From the NCBI RefSeq assembly GCF_016464305.1, contig NZ_JAEIOJ010000002.1, forward strand, positions 434,001 to 498,000: a stretch of 64,000 nucleotides of DNA. Reading direction: 5' to 3'. Positions 17,016 to 26,114 of the stretch are shown in pieces (the first letter of the stretch is position 1; every line of letters begins with the position of its first letter). This DNA comes from Umezawaea beigongshangensis (GTDB lineage: Bacteria; Actinomycetota; Actinomycetes; Mycobacteriales; Pseudonocardiaceae). Below the pieces are notes generated by a model. It did no database searches. It saw only the letters and a program-made list of their open reading frames with translations, and was not told where the DNA came from. The translations under genes and the position numbers were made by a program.

Positions 17016-17774
17016 TCAGCCCGGCGCGACGGCCGGCAGCTCTCCCCTCTGCTCCACCGGCGGCGGGGTGATCTCCACCGGACCGCCCCAGTCGCGGTAG
17101 GTGGCCAGCACGCTCACCGGTGACGTGCCGGGAACCGCGGTCACCACCTCGGACTTCACCGGCAGGTCGTCGCTTCCGACCCACACCACGGTCGTGTAGG
17201 AGGTGACGCCCTGCTCGGCGAGCTGGTCGAGGTTGCGGTCGCCGCCACCCGCCACGACGGGCACCGCCAGCGCGTAGCGGACGGTCCGCGTCCCCCCGAC
17301 GGTCTCCTCCGCACGATCGGTGATGGTCGCGCCGTCCGGCAGCGCCACGCGCACGTCGGCCGAGTCGCGGACGTGCGCGCCGACGTCGGCCATCGCCTGC
17401 GCGAGGGGGTTCGCGTCCTCGATCGGGGCGAGTTCGACCCACGGCCGATCACCGAGCCCCTGCGGCACCTTCACGTAGACGAGCCCGGACAGCATCGTGT
17501 AATCGACCGCCGCACCGCCGGACGATTCCGTTCCGGCCATTTCGCAGCGCGTCCCCGGTTCCCCGCTCGTGCGCACGACGCACGTTCCCCGGCCGCTCGC
17601 GCCGAGGTCGAGGTCGACGGTCGCGCTCCCGTGCCGCGCCATCGCCTCCCGGAGAGCACCGCCCAGTTCAGCGGCAGTGCCGTAGGTCTTCATCGGGGGT
17701 GGCGGATCGTCCGCGCACCCGGCGAGAACTCCGGTCGCGACGATTCCGGCGAACACGACTCCGTGTTTTCGCAT
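17016..17774 (-). CDS. LppX/LprAFG-like lipoprotein
   Basis: 252 aa. Lipoprotein signal with lipobox GVLAGC (Cys ~19), followed by a Pro-rich stretch. The mature domain alternates strands in the manner of actinobacterial LppX/LprG lipid-carrier proteins (SATVDLDLG, MLSGLVYVKVP, TTVVWVGSDDLPVKSE), a family with a hydrophobic pocket that ferries lipids to the outer envelope. Assignment is by pattern, so the substrate is unknown. GAGGAG lies 4 bases before ATG 17774. A CTTGT-N10-ACAAG site lies about 120 bp upstream. Confidence 0.65.
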   Translation of the reverse strand: MRKHGVVFAGIVATGVLAGCADDPPPPMKTYGTAAELGGALREAMARHGSATVDLDLGASGRGTCVVRTSGEPGTRCEMAGTESSGGAAVDYTMLSGLVYVKVPQGLGDRPWVELAPIEDANPLAQAMADVGAHVRDSADVRVALPDGATITDRAEETVGGTRTVRYALAVPVVAGGGDRNLDQLAEQGVTSYTTVVWVGSDDLPVKSEVVTAVPGTSPVSVLATYRDWGGPVEITPPPVEQRGELPAVAPG

Positions 17775-17890
17775 GCTTCTCCTCGACGGGGAAACGGTGG
17801 TGCGCAGACTCTATCCCGCGCGGACGCGCTCCGGCCCCCTGCGCATTCACGCCAGGAGGAACTGTTGCTCCGGGACGAATTCCGCTGGGC

Positions 17891-17916
17891 GTTCTTGTTC
17901 CGCGGGTGACAAGAAC
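17891..17916. promoter_or_regulatory. Inverted repeat GTTCTTGT-N10-ACAAGAAC
   Basis: Perfect 8-bp arms with a 10-bp centre. The inner part (17894-17913) shares its layout and right half with the 20-bp palindrome at 14446-14465. It probably binds the same regulator and may serve the lipoprotein gene, the encapsulin operon or both. Confidence 0.5.
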
Positions 17917-17936
17917 TTCCCCGGTGCGCCGGGGAA
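17917..17936. repeat. Perfect hairpin abutting the previous inverted repeat
   Basis: TTCCCCGG, TGCG loop, CCGGGGAA. It starts at the base after the previous repeat ends. No T-run follows on either strand, so a regulatory or structural role is more likely than termination. Confidence 0.5.
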
Positions 17937-18282
17937 GGCCGGGAGCAGCGCCGCCGACCGGTGGGGCCACCTGTCCCGGTCTACTCCGACGAGCACCGCT
18001 ACCACGAAGGAGTGTTCTTTTTTTCGTCCGATCGTGTTTTGCGTGCGCCCCGGCGGAACGCGCGGAACCACTCGACGACGGCGGCGCCCCGGCGCTGGTG
18101 GGGCGGTGTGCTCGATGATCGAAATTCACTCCGTGGAGCGGTACCTCTTTGTGCCCCCTTCCCGAGGTGTTTGCCCCTGAACTATGGTCAGCGCCGCTCG
18201 TTTCGGTCGGACAGCGCGACGTCGTCGCCATTCCCGCCCGGTGCCACCGGTTCGCGGTTCAATCAGATAGGCGGTTCGTGTT

Positions 18283-19683
18283 GTGACTGCTGTCACGGAA
18301 AACGGTCTGGGTGAAAGGCCGCGGCTCAGCCTGAGCACGGCGGCGGCGCGGAACCTCGCGACGACCACCAAGACCACGCCGCAGATGCAGGGCATCTCGT
18401 CGCGGTGGCTGTTGAAGGTGCTGCCGTGGGTGCAGGCCGCCGGTGGCGCCTACCGGGTGAACCGGCGGCTCAGCTACGCGGTCGGGGACGGGCGCGTCAC
18501 GTTCACCAGCACGGGCTCGGAGATCCGGGTCGTGCCGCAGGAGCTGTGCGAACTGCCGTCGCTGCGCGGCTTCGAGGACGAGACCGCGCTGGCCGAGCTG
18601 GCGACCCGCTTCGTGCAGCGGCAGTACGAGCCGGGCGACGTCGTGGTCCAGGAGGGGCGTCCCGCCGAGGAGGTCGTGCTGATCGCGCACGGCAAGGTCA
18701 GCAAGATCGGCACCGGTGAGTACGGCGACCAGACCGTCCTCGGCGTCATGGCCGACGGCGCGTACTTCGGCGACGAGGTCCTCGCGGGCCGGCAGACCGA
18801 CTGGGACTTCACGGTCAAGGCCGTGACCCCGCTGACCGTGCTGGTGCTGCCGGTGGTGGCCCTGGCGCAGCTGAACGGGCGCGCGGCGGCGCTGCTGGAG
18901 CACGTGCGGCGACCGCGCCCCGACAGCTCGGCGAACACGCACGGCGAGGCCGCGATCGACATCGCCTCGGGCCACGAGGGCGAAGCCGCGCTGCCCGGCA
19001 CGTTCGTGGACTACGAGCTGACCCCCCGCGAGTACGAGCTGAGCGTGGCGCAGACCGTGCTGCGGGTGCACAGCAGGGTCGCCGACCTCTACAACCAGCC
19101 GATGGACCAGGTCGAGCAGCAGCTCCGCCTCACCGTCGAGGCGCTGCGCGAGCGCCAGGAGCACGAGCTGATCAACAACCCGGACTTCGGCCTGCTCGCC
19201 AACGCCGACCTCCGGCAGCGCGTCCACACCCGTTCCGGTCCGCCCACCCCGGACGACTTCGACGAGCTGCTCGCCGCGGTGTGGAAGAACCCCGGCTTCT
19301 TCCTGGCCCACCCGCGCACGATCGCCGCGTTCGGCCGCGAGTGCAGCAGGCGCGGGCTCTACCCGAGCAGCATCGATCTCGGCGGCCACCAGGTGCCGTC
19401 GTGGCGCGGCATCCCGATCCTGCCGTGCAACAAGATCCCGGTGACCCGCACCCGCACCAGCTCCGTGCTCCTGATGCGCGTCGGCGAGCAGGACCAGGGC
19501 GTCGTCGGCCTGCACCAGACGGGAATCCCGGACGAGTACGAGCCCGGCCTGTCGGTCCGCTTCATGGGCATCGACGAGAAGGCCGTCATCTCCTACCTGG
19601 TGAGCGCCTACTACTCCGCCGCGGTCCTCGTGCCGGACGCGCTGGGCGTGCTGGAGCACGTCGAGCTGGGCCGGGAAGGCTAG
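18283..19683 (+). CDS. Family 2B encapsulin shell protein, copy A (EshA-like)
   Basis: Self-assembling shell protein of HK97 fold, 466 aa. Closely resembles Streptomyces EshA (recognised by eye). N-terminal arm [15 protein letters not shown] (~15-29), start of the P-domain, then an inserted cyclic-nucleotide-binding-like domain (~95-210, ending YFGDEVLAG...DWDFTV). The shell core then resumes with [29 protein letters not shown] and [16 protein letters not shown]. The cassette lacks the Arg that normally holds the cyclic phosphate, so ligand binding is uncertain. GTG start at 18283. First of three genes: two shells and a polyprenyl synthase. Confidence 0.9.
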   Translation: MTAVTENGLGERPRLSLSTAAARNLATTTKTTPQMQGISSRWLLKVLPWVQAAGGAYRVNRRLSYAVGDGRVTFTSTGSEIRVVPQELCELPSLRGFEDETALAELATRFVQRQYEPGDVVVQEGRPAEEVVLIAHGKVSKIGTGEYGDQTVLGVMADGAYFGDEVLAGRQTDWDFTVKAVTPLTVLVLPVVALAQLNGRAAALLEHVRRPRPDSSANTHGEAAIDIASGHEGEAALPGTFVDYELTPREYELSVAQTVLRVHSRVADLYNQPMDQVEQQLRLTVEALRERQEHELINNPDFGLLANADLRQRVHTRSGPPTPDDFDELLAAVWKNPGFFLAHPRTIAAFGRECSRRGLYPSSIDLGGHQVPSWRGIPILPCNKIPVTRTRTSSVLLMRVGEQDQGVVGLHQTGIPDEYEPGLSVRFMGIDEKAVISYLVSAYYSAAVLVPDALGVLEHVELGREG

Positions 19684-19708
19684 GGCCGCGGCGGTGCAGT
19701 CGTCCGAA

Positions 19709-19724
19709 CCGCCCGCGCGGGCGG
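19709..19724. repeat. 16-bp GC palindrome after shell gene A
   Basis: CCGCCCGCGCGGGCGG, perfect, 26 bp after the stop codon. Possible partial terminator or mRNA 3' stabiliser that sets the ratio of the two shell proteins. The remaining 200 bp to the next gene shows no clear promoter. Confidence 0.4.
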
Positions 19725-19929
19725 CCGGTGTCCGCACGCGGGCGCGGGCCAGCCGGACGGCCCCGCCCCGCGCCCGCGCGGCGGACCGCACGGCGCTGCG
19801 CGCGTGGACCCGGCACGACTGCGCGCTCCCCGACCGGGCACCGCGCCGTTCCCGCGGGGCCCCCGCGCGAGCCGGCGCACGTCTTCGAGCACACCAACAC
19901 CGCACCGAACACGACAGGTGGACATCGCT

Positions 19930-21324
19930 GTGACCACGACGGAACCGATCATCGCGGCGCCGCCGCTGAGCCTGAGCACCGCCGCGGCGCGGAACCTGGC
20001 GACCACCACCAAGTCCGTGCCGCAGATGCAGGGCATCACGCCGCGGTGGCTGCTGAGGGTCCTGCCGTGGGTGGAGACCTCCGGTGCCGCCTACCGGGTG
20101 AACCGGCGGCTCAGCTACGCGGTCGGGGACGGGCGCGTCACGTTCTCCAACACCGGTTCCGACATCCGCGTCGTGCCGGGCGAGCTGTGCGAGCTGGGCC
20201 TGCTCCGCGGGTTCGAGGACCAGGCGGTGCTCGCCGCGCTCGCCGACCGGTTCGTGCAGCGCCGGTTCGAGCCCGGTGAGACCGTCGTGCAGGCCGGGCG
20301 CCCGGAGGACCAGGTCGTGCTGATCGCGCACGGCAAGGTGGCCAAGGAGCGCGTCGGCGAGTACGGGAGCCCCGTCGAGCTGGGACTGCTGGCCGACGGC
20401 GAGTACTTCGGCGAGAACGTGCTGGCCGGGCCGCAGGGCGAGTGGGACTTCACCGTGCGGGCCGTCACGCCGGTGACCGTGCTGACGCTGGACTGGTCGG
20501 TGTTCGAGTCCATGAACGGCGGCGCAGGCGGGCTGCGGGCGCACGTGCAGCGCGCGCTGGCCAGGGCGACCTCGGCCCCGCAGAACAAGCACGGCGAGGC
20601 GGCCATCGACCTGGCGTCCGGGCACGAGGGCGAGGTGGAGTTGCCCGGCACGTTCGCCGACTACGAGCTGAGCCCCCGCGAGTACCAGCTGAGCGTGGCG
20701 CAGACCGTGCTGCGGGTGCACACCCGCGTGGCGGACCTCTACAACCAGCCGATGGACCAGGTCGAGCAGCAGCTGCGCCTGACGATCCACGCGCTGCGCG
20801 AGCGCCAGGAGCACGACCTGATCAACAACCCGGACTTCGGCCTGCTCGCCAACGCCGATCTCAAGCAGCGCGTCCACACCCGCTCCGGCCCGCCCACGCC
20901 CGACGACCTCGACGAGCTGCTGTCGCGGCGGCGGAAGTCGGAGTACTTCCTGGCCCACCCGCGCACGATCGCCGCGTTCGGCCGCGAGTGCAGCCGCCGC
21001 GGCGTCTACCCGGCGACCGTCGAGCTGGAGGGGCGGTCGTTGCAGGCGTGGCGAGGAGTGCCGATCCTGCCGTGCGACAAGATCCCGATCACCGAGCGGG
21101 GCACCAGCTCGATCCTCGTCATGCGCACGGGCGAGCGGGACCAGGGTGTCGTCGGCCTGCGCCAGACCGGCATCCCCGACGAGTACGAACCCGGCCTGTC
21201 GGTGCGCTTCACCGGCATCGACGACCGCGCCGTGCTGTCCTACCTGGTGAGCGCCTACCACTCGGCCGCGATCCTCGTTCCCGACGCGCTCGGCGTGCTG
21301 GAGCACGTCGAGATCGGACGCTGA
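19930..21324 (+). CDS. Family 2B encapsulin shell protein, copy B (EshA-like)
   Basis: 464 aa, same architecture as copy A: N-terminal [15 protein letters not shown], cyclic-nucleotide-binding-like insert (~93-205, YFGENVLAG...EWDFTV, also lacking the phosphate-binding Arg), then the HK97-type core. Many core blocks are identical between copies ([44 protein letters not shown]), while the insert is more divergent. The two probably co-assemble into a mixed shell. GTG 19930 is chosen from AGGTGGA upstream and from alignment with the start of copy A; the open frame runs back to 19804 only by chance. The cargo gene begins 3 bp later. Confidence 0.9.
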   Translation: MTTTEPIIAAPPLSLSTAAARNLATTTKSVPQMQGITPRWLLRVLPWVETSGAAYRVNRRLSYAVGDGRVTFSNTGSDIRVVPGELCELGLLRGFEDQAVLAALADRFVQRRFEPGETVVQAGRPEDQVVLIAHGKVAKERVGEYGSPVELGLLADGEYFGENVLAGPQGEWDFTVRAVTPVTVLTLDWSVFESMNGGAGGLRAHVQRALARATSAPQNKHGEAAIDLASGHEGEVELPGTFADYELSPREYQLSVAQTVLRVHTRVADLYNQPMDQVEQQLRLTIHALRERQEHDLINNPDFGLLANADLKQRVHTRSGPPTPDDLDELLSRRRKSEYFLAHPRTIAAFGRECSRRGVYPATVELEGRSLQAWRGVPILPCDKIPITERGTSSILVMRTGERDQGVVGLRQTGIPDEYEPGLSVRFTGIDDRAVLSYLVSAYHSAAILVPDALGVLEHVEIGR

Positions 21325-21327
21325 CCC

Positions 21328-22383
21328 GTGACCAGGACGACCGAGATCGCGGAGGTCCCCGGCCAGCGGGGCAGGTCGGCCGGCGAGGTCCTGCTGTGGA
21401 GCAGGGACGTCGTCGTGCCCGCGCTGCGGGCGGCGGTGGACCAGCTGCCCGCGTCGATGCGGGACATCGCGGCGTACCACCTCGGCTGGCGCGACGCGCA
21501 GGGCCGCGTGGACTCGGCCGACGGCGGCAAGACGCTGCGGCCCGCGCTGGTGCTGCTCGCGGCGCGCGCCGCCGGTGGTGACGTCGCGAACGCCCTGCCG
21601 GCCGCCGTCGCGGTGGAGCTGGTGCACAACTTCTCGCTGCTGCACGACGACGTCATGGACGGCGACGAGACGCGGCGGCACCGGCCGACGGCGTGGACGG
21701 TCTTCGGGGCGAACGCGGCGGTGCTCGCCGGGGACGCGCTCCAGACGCTCGCGCTGGAGGTGCTCGCCACGAGCGGGCACCCCGCGCTGCTGGACCAGGT
21801 GCGGGTGCTCAACGCGGCCGTGCTGGACCTGCTCGACGGGCAGAGCGCGGACCTGGCGTTCGAGGACCGCACGGACGTCGTGCTCGCCGAGTGCGTCGCC
21901 ATGGCGGAGTACAAGACCGGCGCCCTGCTCGGCGGGTGCTGCGCGCTGGGCGCGCTCGCCGCCGGGGCCGATCCGGACCGGGTGCGGCACCTGCGGGGCT
22001 TCGGAGCCCGGCTGGGGCTGGCGTTCCAGCTCGTCGACGACCTGCTGGGCATCTGGGGCGATCCCGAGGTGACGGGCAAACCGGTGTTCTCCGATCTCCA
22101 GAACCGCAAGAAGTCCCTGCCCGTGGTGGCCGCGCTCAGCTCGCACACGGCCGCCGCGCGGGAGCTGGACGCGCTCTACCGCAGCGACGAGGTCCTCACC
22201 GAGACCGATCTCGCTCGGGCGGCCGAGCTGATCGACGTCGCCGGTGGGCGGCGCTGGGCGCGGACCAAGGCGGACGAGCAGCTCTCGCTGGCCGCGGAGC
22301 ACCTGCGTGTCGCGGGTGCCGAGCCGGTCGCCGCGGCGGAGCTGATGGAACTGGCGAAGCTGGTCACCAGGCGCGACCGCTGA
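21328..22383 (+). CDS. Polyprenyl diphosphate synthase, probable encapsulin cargo
   Basis: Head-to-tail prenyltransferase, 351 aa, condensing isopentenyl diphosphate with allylic diphosphates. First Asp-rich motif DDVMD at 107-111 and second DDLLGIWGD in FQLVDDLLG, plus GGKTLRP and the QNRKKSLP loop; all catalytic elements are present. Phe102, five residues before the first Asp, argues for a C15-C20 product. The start GTG is 3 bp after shell gene B, so the genes are translationally linked; a polyprenyl synthase is a recognised cargo class of Family 2B encapsulins. The N-terminal extension is short (~25 aa, Gly/Arg-rich), with no long disordered loading domain. A 16-bp hairpin follows. Confidence 0.9.
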   Translation: MTRTTEIAEVPGQRGRSAGEVLLWSRDVVVPALRAAVDQLPASMRDIAAYHLGWRDAQGRVDSADGGKTLRPALVLLAARAAGGDVANALPAAVAVELVHNFSLLHDDVMDGDETRRHRPTAWTVFGANAAVLAGDALQTLALEVLATSGHPALLDQVRVLNAAVLDLLDGQSADLAFEDRTDVVLAECVAMAEYKTGALLGGCCALGALAAGADPDRVRHLRGFGARLGLAFQLVDDLLGIWGDPEVTGKPVFSDLQNRKKSLPVVAALSSHTAAARELDALYRSDEVLTETDLARAAELIDVAGGRRWARTKADEQLSLAAEHLRVAGAEPVAAAELMELAKLVTRRDR

Positions 22384-22388
22384 CCGCG

Positions 22389-22428
22389 TCCGCGCCGGAA
22401 CCGCCTGCTCCCGCGGTTCCGGCGCGGA
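22389..22428 (+). terminator. Strong hairpin terminator of the encapsulin operon
   Basis: Perfect 16-bp inverted repeat (22389-22404 with 22413-22428) and an 8-base loop, 5 bp after the cargo gene stop. No U-run, as usual for high-GC actinomycetes. Confidence 0.75.
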
Positions 22429-22672
22429 GGCGGCCGTGCGCCGGAGCGCGGTGCGGGTCGTCCAGACCACTCACCCGATCGGCAGCACGACCCGCCGCGC
22501 ACGGTCCGCCGAGCGCTTGACACCGGATCGCGGCGCGCGCCAAGCTGACTCGCGTCACCTGGTTGAAACGTTGCAGCAACAGGGGTGATCGCACCACTCG
22601 GCCTGTCCCACGGGCAGCCCGCCGCCAGCCGCCCGCACTGACCGGACCCCTCGGCACACCGGGAGGAACGTG

Positions 22673-22936
22673 GTGATCGGCACCGCGCAGACGACAGCAG
22701 CCCGCCCGACAGCAGCAGCACGGACAGCAGCAGATCGGCCCGCACCGCTCCTGAGACCCGACGACCTCGCCCTGCTCGCCCTGCTCGCCGACGGCCTGGT
22801 CGTCGACGCGGTGGGACGACGGCTCCAGATGTCGGACCGCACGGTCCGCCGTCGCACCAGAGCCATCTGCGACCAGCTCGGCGTTCGCACGCCGGTGCAG
22901 GCGATCGTGTGGGCCGCCCGCCGCGGACTCATCTAG
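22673..22936 (+). CDS. Small LuxR/NarL-type HTH protein
   Basis: 87 aa. An Ala/Thr-rich N-terminal stretch (~30 aa) precedes a C-terminal LuxR-type HTH: PDDLALLALLADGLVVDAVG, MSDRTVRRRTRAICDQLGVR, TPVQAIVWAARRG. No receiver or ligand domain is present, so it is a stand-alone DNA-binding protein. GTG 22673 is preferred over GTG 22670 because GGGAGGA then sits at normal spacing. Upstream there is an 11-bp GTTGC-A-GCAAC repeat at 22570-22580. The target is unknown; the next gene, a pectin lyase 61 bp downstream, is a candidate. Confidence 0.7.
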   Translation: MIGTAQTTAARPTAAARTAADRPAPLLRPDDLALLALLADGLVVDAVGRRLQMSDRTVRRRTRAICDQLGVRTPVQAIVWAARRGLI

Positions 22937-22997
22937 TCGCCCGACGACCACGCCGCCGCGCACGTCCCCGCACCTCAGACCGTGAGGAGAACGATTC

Positions 22998-24815
22998 GTG
23001 GCACATCTGCGAGCAGTTCTGGGAGCGCTCCCAGCTCTGGCGCTCGTCGCATCGGGCACGGTGGCCGCCCAGCCGGCCGCGGCGGAACCCGGCACGCCGT
23101 CGGCGGCGGTGGTCAACGGTCAGCGCGAGAACCTGGATCGGGGCGTGGTGAGCGTCCGGTCCGGCAACGGCAACCTCGTGAGCTGGCGCTGGCTGCGCAC
23201 GGACCCGGACTCGGTGGGCTTCAACGTCTACCGGGGTTCCACGAAGCTCAACGCCAGTCCGATCACGGCGTCGACCAACCACCTGGACGCGGGCGCCGCG
23301 GCGGGCAGCGCGTACACCGTGCGCGCGGTGGTGAACGGCACCGAGCAGGCGGCGTCACCGGCCGCGTTGCAGTTCCCCGCCGGACACCTGGACGTGCCGA
23401 TCCAGCCGCCGTCCTCCGACCACTCGGCCAACGACGCGAGCGTCGCCGACCTCGACGGCGACGGGGACTACGAGTTCGTGCTGAAGTGGGACCCGAGCAA
23501 CGCCAAGGACAACTCGCAGTCCGGCACCACCGGCAACGTCCACGTCGACGCCTACACGCTCAGCGGGTCGCGGCTGTGGCGGATCGACCTGGGGCGCAAC
23601 ATCCGGGCCGGAGCGCACTACACCCAGTTCCAGGCCTACGACTACGACGGCGACGGGCGTGCCGAGGTCGCGATGAAGACCGCGGACGCCACCGTGGACG
23701 GCACGGGCCGGGTCATCGGCAACGCCTCGGCGGACCACCGCAACTCCAGCGGCTACGTCCTGACCGGGCCGGAGTACCTGACGGTGTTCGACGGCAGGAC
23801 CGGCGCCGCACTGTCCACGGTGGACTACGTGCCGCCGCGCGGCACGGTCAGCTCGTGGGGCGACTCCTACGGCAACCGGGTGGACCGGTTCCTCGCGGCG
23901 ACGGCGTACCTCGACGGCTCCCGGCCCAGCCTGATCATGGCGCGCGGCTACTACACGCGCTCGGTCGTGGTGGCGTGGGACTTCCGGGGTGGCGCGCTGA
24001 CCAGGCGCTGGACGTTCGACTCGAACTCCTCCACCAACGCGGGCACGGCCGGGCAGGGCAACCACAACCTGTCGGTCGCCGATCTGGACGCCGACGGGCG
24101 GGACGAGATCGTCTACGGCGCGCTCGCGATCGACGACAACGGAGCCAGGCTGTGGAACACGGGCCTGGGTCACGGCGACGCGCTGCACGTGGGCGACCTG
24201 GACCCGTCCCGCTCCGGCCTGGAGGTGTTCAAGGTGTCCGAGGACACCTCGAAGCCGGGGTCGTGGTTCGCCGACGCCCGCACCGGTTCGGTGATCTGGT
24301 CGACGGCGTCGGGCGCCGACAACGGTCGCGGCGTGTCGGCGGACGTGTGGGCGGGCAGCGCGGGCGCGGAGTCCTGGTCGGCGTCGGACACGAGCCTGCG
24401 CAACCCGCGCGGGCAGTCGGTCGGCCGGGAGCCGTCGTCGATCAACTTCCTGGTCTGGTGGGACGGCGATCCGGTGCGCGAGCTGCTGGACGCCACCAGG
24501 ATCGACAAGTACGGCACGGGAGGCGAGACGAGGCTGCTGACCGCCTCGGGCGTGCACTCGAACAACGGCACCAAGGCGACGCCCTCGCTGTCCGGCGACA
24601 TCCTGGGGGACTGGCGCGAGGAGGTCGTGTGGCCGACGACCGACAACCGGGCACTGCGGATCTACTCCACCCCGCACGTCACCGGCCAGCGGATCACGAC
24701 GCTGACGCACGACCTCCAGTACCGGACGGCGCTGGCGTGGCAGAACACCGCCTACAACCAGCCGCCGCACCCGAGCTTCTTCCTCGGCGACGGGATGGCG
24801 ACCCCGCCCCGGTAG
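22998..24815 (+). CDS. Secreted rhamnogalacturonan lyase (PL11)
   Basis: Exported endolyase, 605 aa, that cleaves the rhamnogalacturonan I backbone of plant pectin by beta-elimination. Signal peptide (~1-28, ASGTVAAQPAAAEP), a fibronectin-like N-terminal domain (LVSWRWLRTDPDSVGFNVYRG), then the eight-bladed beta-propeller with repeated Ca-binding Asp loops: DLDGDGDYEFVLKWDPSNAK, YDYDGDGRAEVAMKTAD, DLDADGRDEIVYG, LGDWREEVVWP. No carbohydrate-binding module is attached. GTG 22998 has GAGGAGA 7 bases upstream. A saprophytic plant-polymer lifestyle is suggested, in line with the mannoside operon. Confidence 0.92.
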   Translation: MAHLRAVLGALPALALVASGTVAAQPAAAEPGTPSAAVVNGQRENLDRGVVSVRSGNGNLVSWRWLRTDPDSVGFNVYRGSTKLNASPITASTNHLDAGAAAGSAYTVRAVVNGTEQAASPAALQFPAGHLDVPIQPPSSDHSANDASVADLDGDGDYEFVLKWDPSNAKDNSQSGTTGNVHVDAYTLSGSRLWRIDLGRNIRAGAHYTQFQAYDYDGDGRAEVAMKTADATVDGTGRVIGNASADHRNSSGYVLTGPEYLTVFDGRTGAALSTVDYVPPRGTVSSWGDSYGNRVDRFLAATAYLDGSRPSLIMARGYYTRSVVVAWDFRGGALTRRWTFDSNSSTNAGTAGQGNHNLSVADLDADGRDEIVYGALAIDDNGARLWNTGLGHGDALHVGDLDPSRSGLEVFKVSEDTSKPGSWFADARTGSVIWSTASGADNGRGVSADVWAGSAGAESWSASDTSLRNPRGQSVGREPSSINFLVWWDGDPVRELLDATRIDKYGTGGETRLLTASGVHSNNGTKATPSLSGDILGDWREEVVWPTTDNRALRIYSTPHVTGQRITTLTHDLQYRTALAWQNTAYNQPPHPSFFLGDGMATPPR

Positions 24816-24817
24816 CC

Positions 24818-24860
24818 GGGCGGCGGCGGGGCGGGCTCGCGCGAGCCCGCTCCGCCGCCC
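24818..24860 (+). terminator. Hairpin terminator after the pectin lyase
   Basis: Outer 9-bp stem (24818-24826 with 24852-24860) enclosing a perfect 20-bp palindrome (24831-24850), 2 bp after the stop. It lies between convergent genes and could stop transcription from both sides. Confidence 0.7.
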
Positions 24861-24921
24861 GTGGCCGGGGCGCTTCTGCTGACGCGCGAGGTGCTCACCC
24901 GGCGGACCACCCGCGGCGTGG

Positions 24922-25302
24922 TCAGGCGGCGAGCGCGGCGGAGATCGTCGGGTAGAGGTCGAGCAGGGACTCCACGCCCGCCACCCGGAGCGGGCGCAGC
25001 ACCGCGTCGGAACCGGCGACGACGCGCAGAGGTGTGCGCTGGTCGTGGCACACCTGCTGGTGGGACAGCAGCAGGGACATGCCGCTGGAGCCGAAGAAGG
25101 TGAGGTGCCGCAGGTCGACCACGACCGGCGCCGGTGCGGTCACCTCGGCCTCGGCCTCGTTCAGGTGCATGCCCAGGACGGGTGTGGTGGTGAGGTCGAG
25201 CTCACCGCTGGCGTGCAGCACCACGGCGAAGTGGCGCACCTCCCGGCGCACGCGAAGGACGTCTGATCTGTCTGAACCCGCGGTGGGAAGCGGATCGGGC
25301 AC
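24922..25302 (-). CDS. STAS-domain anti-sigma factor antagonist
   Basis: 126 aa, almost entirely one STAS domain (SpoIIAA/RsbV type): SGELDLTTTPVLGMHLNEAE, VVVDLRHLTFFGSSGMSLLL. The Ser pair in FFGSSGM is the expected phosphorylation site by an RsbW-type kinase. When unphosphorylated such proteins free a general-stress sigma factor. GTG 25302 is chosen because AGAGGA lies at good spacing and the frame upstream is low-complexity. Nearby genes carry GGGTA-type promoters and a PP2C phosphatase is at 40.7 kb, which fits one partner-switching circuit (inference). Confidence 0.85.
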   Translation of the reverse strand: MPDPLPTAGSDRSDVLRVRREVRHFAVVLHASGELDLTTTPVLGMHLNEAEAEVTAPAPVVVDLRHLTFFGSSGMSLLLSHQQVCHDQRTPLRVVAGSDAVLRPLRVAGVESLLDLYPTISAALAA

Positions 25303-25418
25303 GGCGTTCCTCTCCGGAGGGGCTCGGCCGACCGGTCCGGTCCGGTCCTCGCGCGGTGGCGCGGCCGAGCGCCTCACCCCCTCCGACCGTAGTCACCGCT
25401 GCTCGCCGCGCAACCGGA

Positions 25419-26105
25419 TCAGGTGTGGCGCACCCGGTCGAGCGCGTTCTCCAGCGTGCGCAGCACCGCGCTCACCGCGTCGCCCAGCACCGACGCCCTC
25501 GCCGGGTCGACGTGCGGAGACGGGTGCTCGCCGAGCGCGAGCAGCTCGCGCGTCACCCCCATCACGACCTCGGGGTGTCCCAGCGGGAGCGGCGGGTCGA
25601 TCCGGTCGGTGTCACCCGCGTGGCTGCGAGCCACCACGCGGACCTCCACGCCCGCGGCGGCGAGATCGCGGCGCTGCGGCATCGTGCGCTCCTCCCACAC
25701 CGAGCGCGCCATCTGCTCCGCGCCCGCCGGGACGGGCGTGTCACCCGCCTCCGGATCGACCAGCAGCACCGAGTCGAGCAGAGCGCTGTGCCGGGACGCC
25801 GCGTCGAGCACGTTCTCCGCGACGGGACCGCTGGACACCAGGTGCACGGTTCCGCGGCGATCGGACAACCCCTCCAGCACCTCGTCCACGGCACGCCACG
25901 GACCGTCGGCGGCGGGGAGGCGGCACCACACGACGCGGAGGTGCTCGGTCAGCGGGCGCCAGGTCGCGGGCAGCTCGCCGTGGCTGGCCGTTCCACCGGG
26001 GTCGACCACGACCACGACGGGAGCGCTGCCCGTCTCGTCGGAGGGACCCGACCGCACCACTGCGGGCCCGTGCGTCCTGCTCGTGTCCTCGGCGAAGTCT
26101 CGCAT
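25419..26105 (-). CDS. Hypothetical protein, possible alpha/beta-hydrolase-like fold
   Basis: 228 aa, not confidently recognised. The alternating strands and helices (APVVVVVDPGGTASHGE, RGTVHLVSSGPVAENVLDAA, DSVLLVDPEAGD, GVEVRVVARSHAGDTDRIDP, GHPEVVMGVTRELLAL) look like a small alpha/beta-hydrolase or thioesterase fold. The usual GxSxG is replaced by SSGPVA, so catalysis is doubtful. ATG 26105 lies 9 bp after the metallophosphoesterase stop, so it can be read through from that operon, and it also has its own GGGTAG promoter. Confidence 0.55.
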   Translation of the reverse strand: MRDFAEDTSRTHGPAVVRSGPSDETGSAPVVVVVDPGGTASHGELPATWRPLTEHLRVVWCRLPAADGPWRAVDEVLEGLSDRRGTVHLVSSGPVAENVLDAASRHSALLDSVLLVDPEAGDTPVPAGAEQMARSVWEERTMPQRRDLAAAGVEVRVVARSHAGDTDRIDPPLPLGHPEVVMGVTRELLALGEHPSPHVDPARASVLGDAVSAVLRTLENALDRVRHT

Positions 26106-26114
26106 GGCGATCGG

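Larger units (their letters stand above)
17775..18282. other. Non-coding region before the encapsulin operon
   Basis: 508 bp between divergent genes with no convincing reading frame. It contains two abutting inverted repeats (17891-17936) and a run of seven T at 18017-18023. I could not identify a confident promoter for the shell gene; a TATGGT hexamer at 18183 lacks a -35. Confidence 0.6.

Noticed and set aside
18259-22470. Very long minus-strand open frame (about 1,400 codons) opposite the encapsulin operon
   Set aside because: It mirrors two clear shell genes and a polyprenyl synthase on the plus strand; its product is Arg/Gly/His/Pro-rich low complexity, typical of high-GC antisense shadows.
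22670-22672. GTG 22670 as start of the small HTH protein
   Set aside because: It leaves only two bases after GGGAGGA; GTG 22673 has better spacing.
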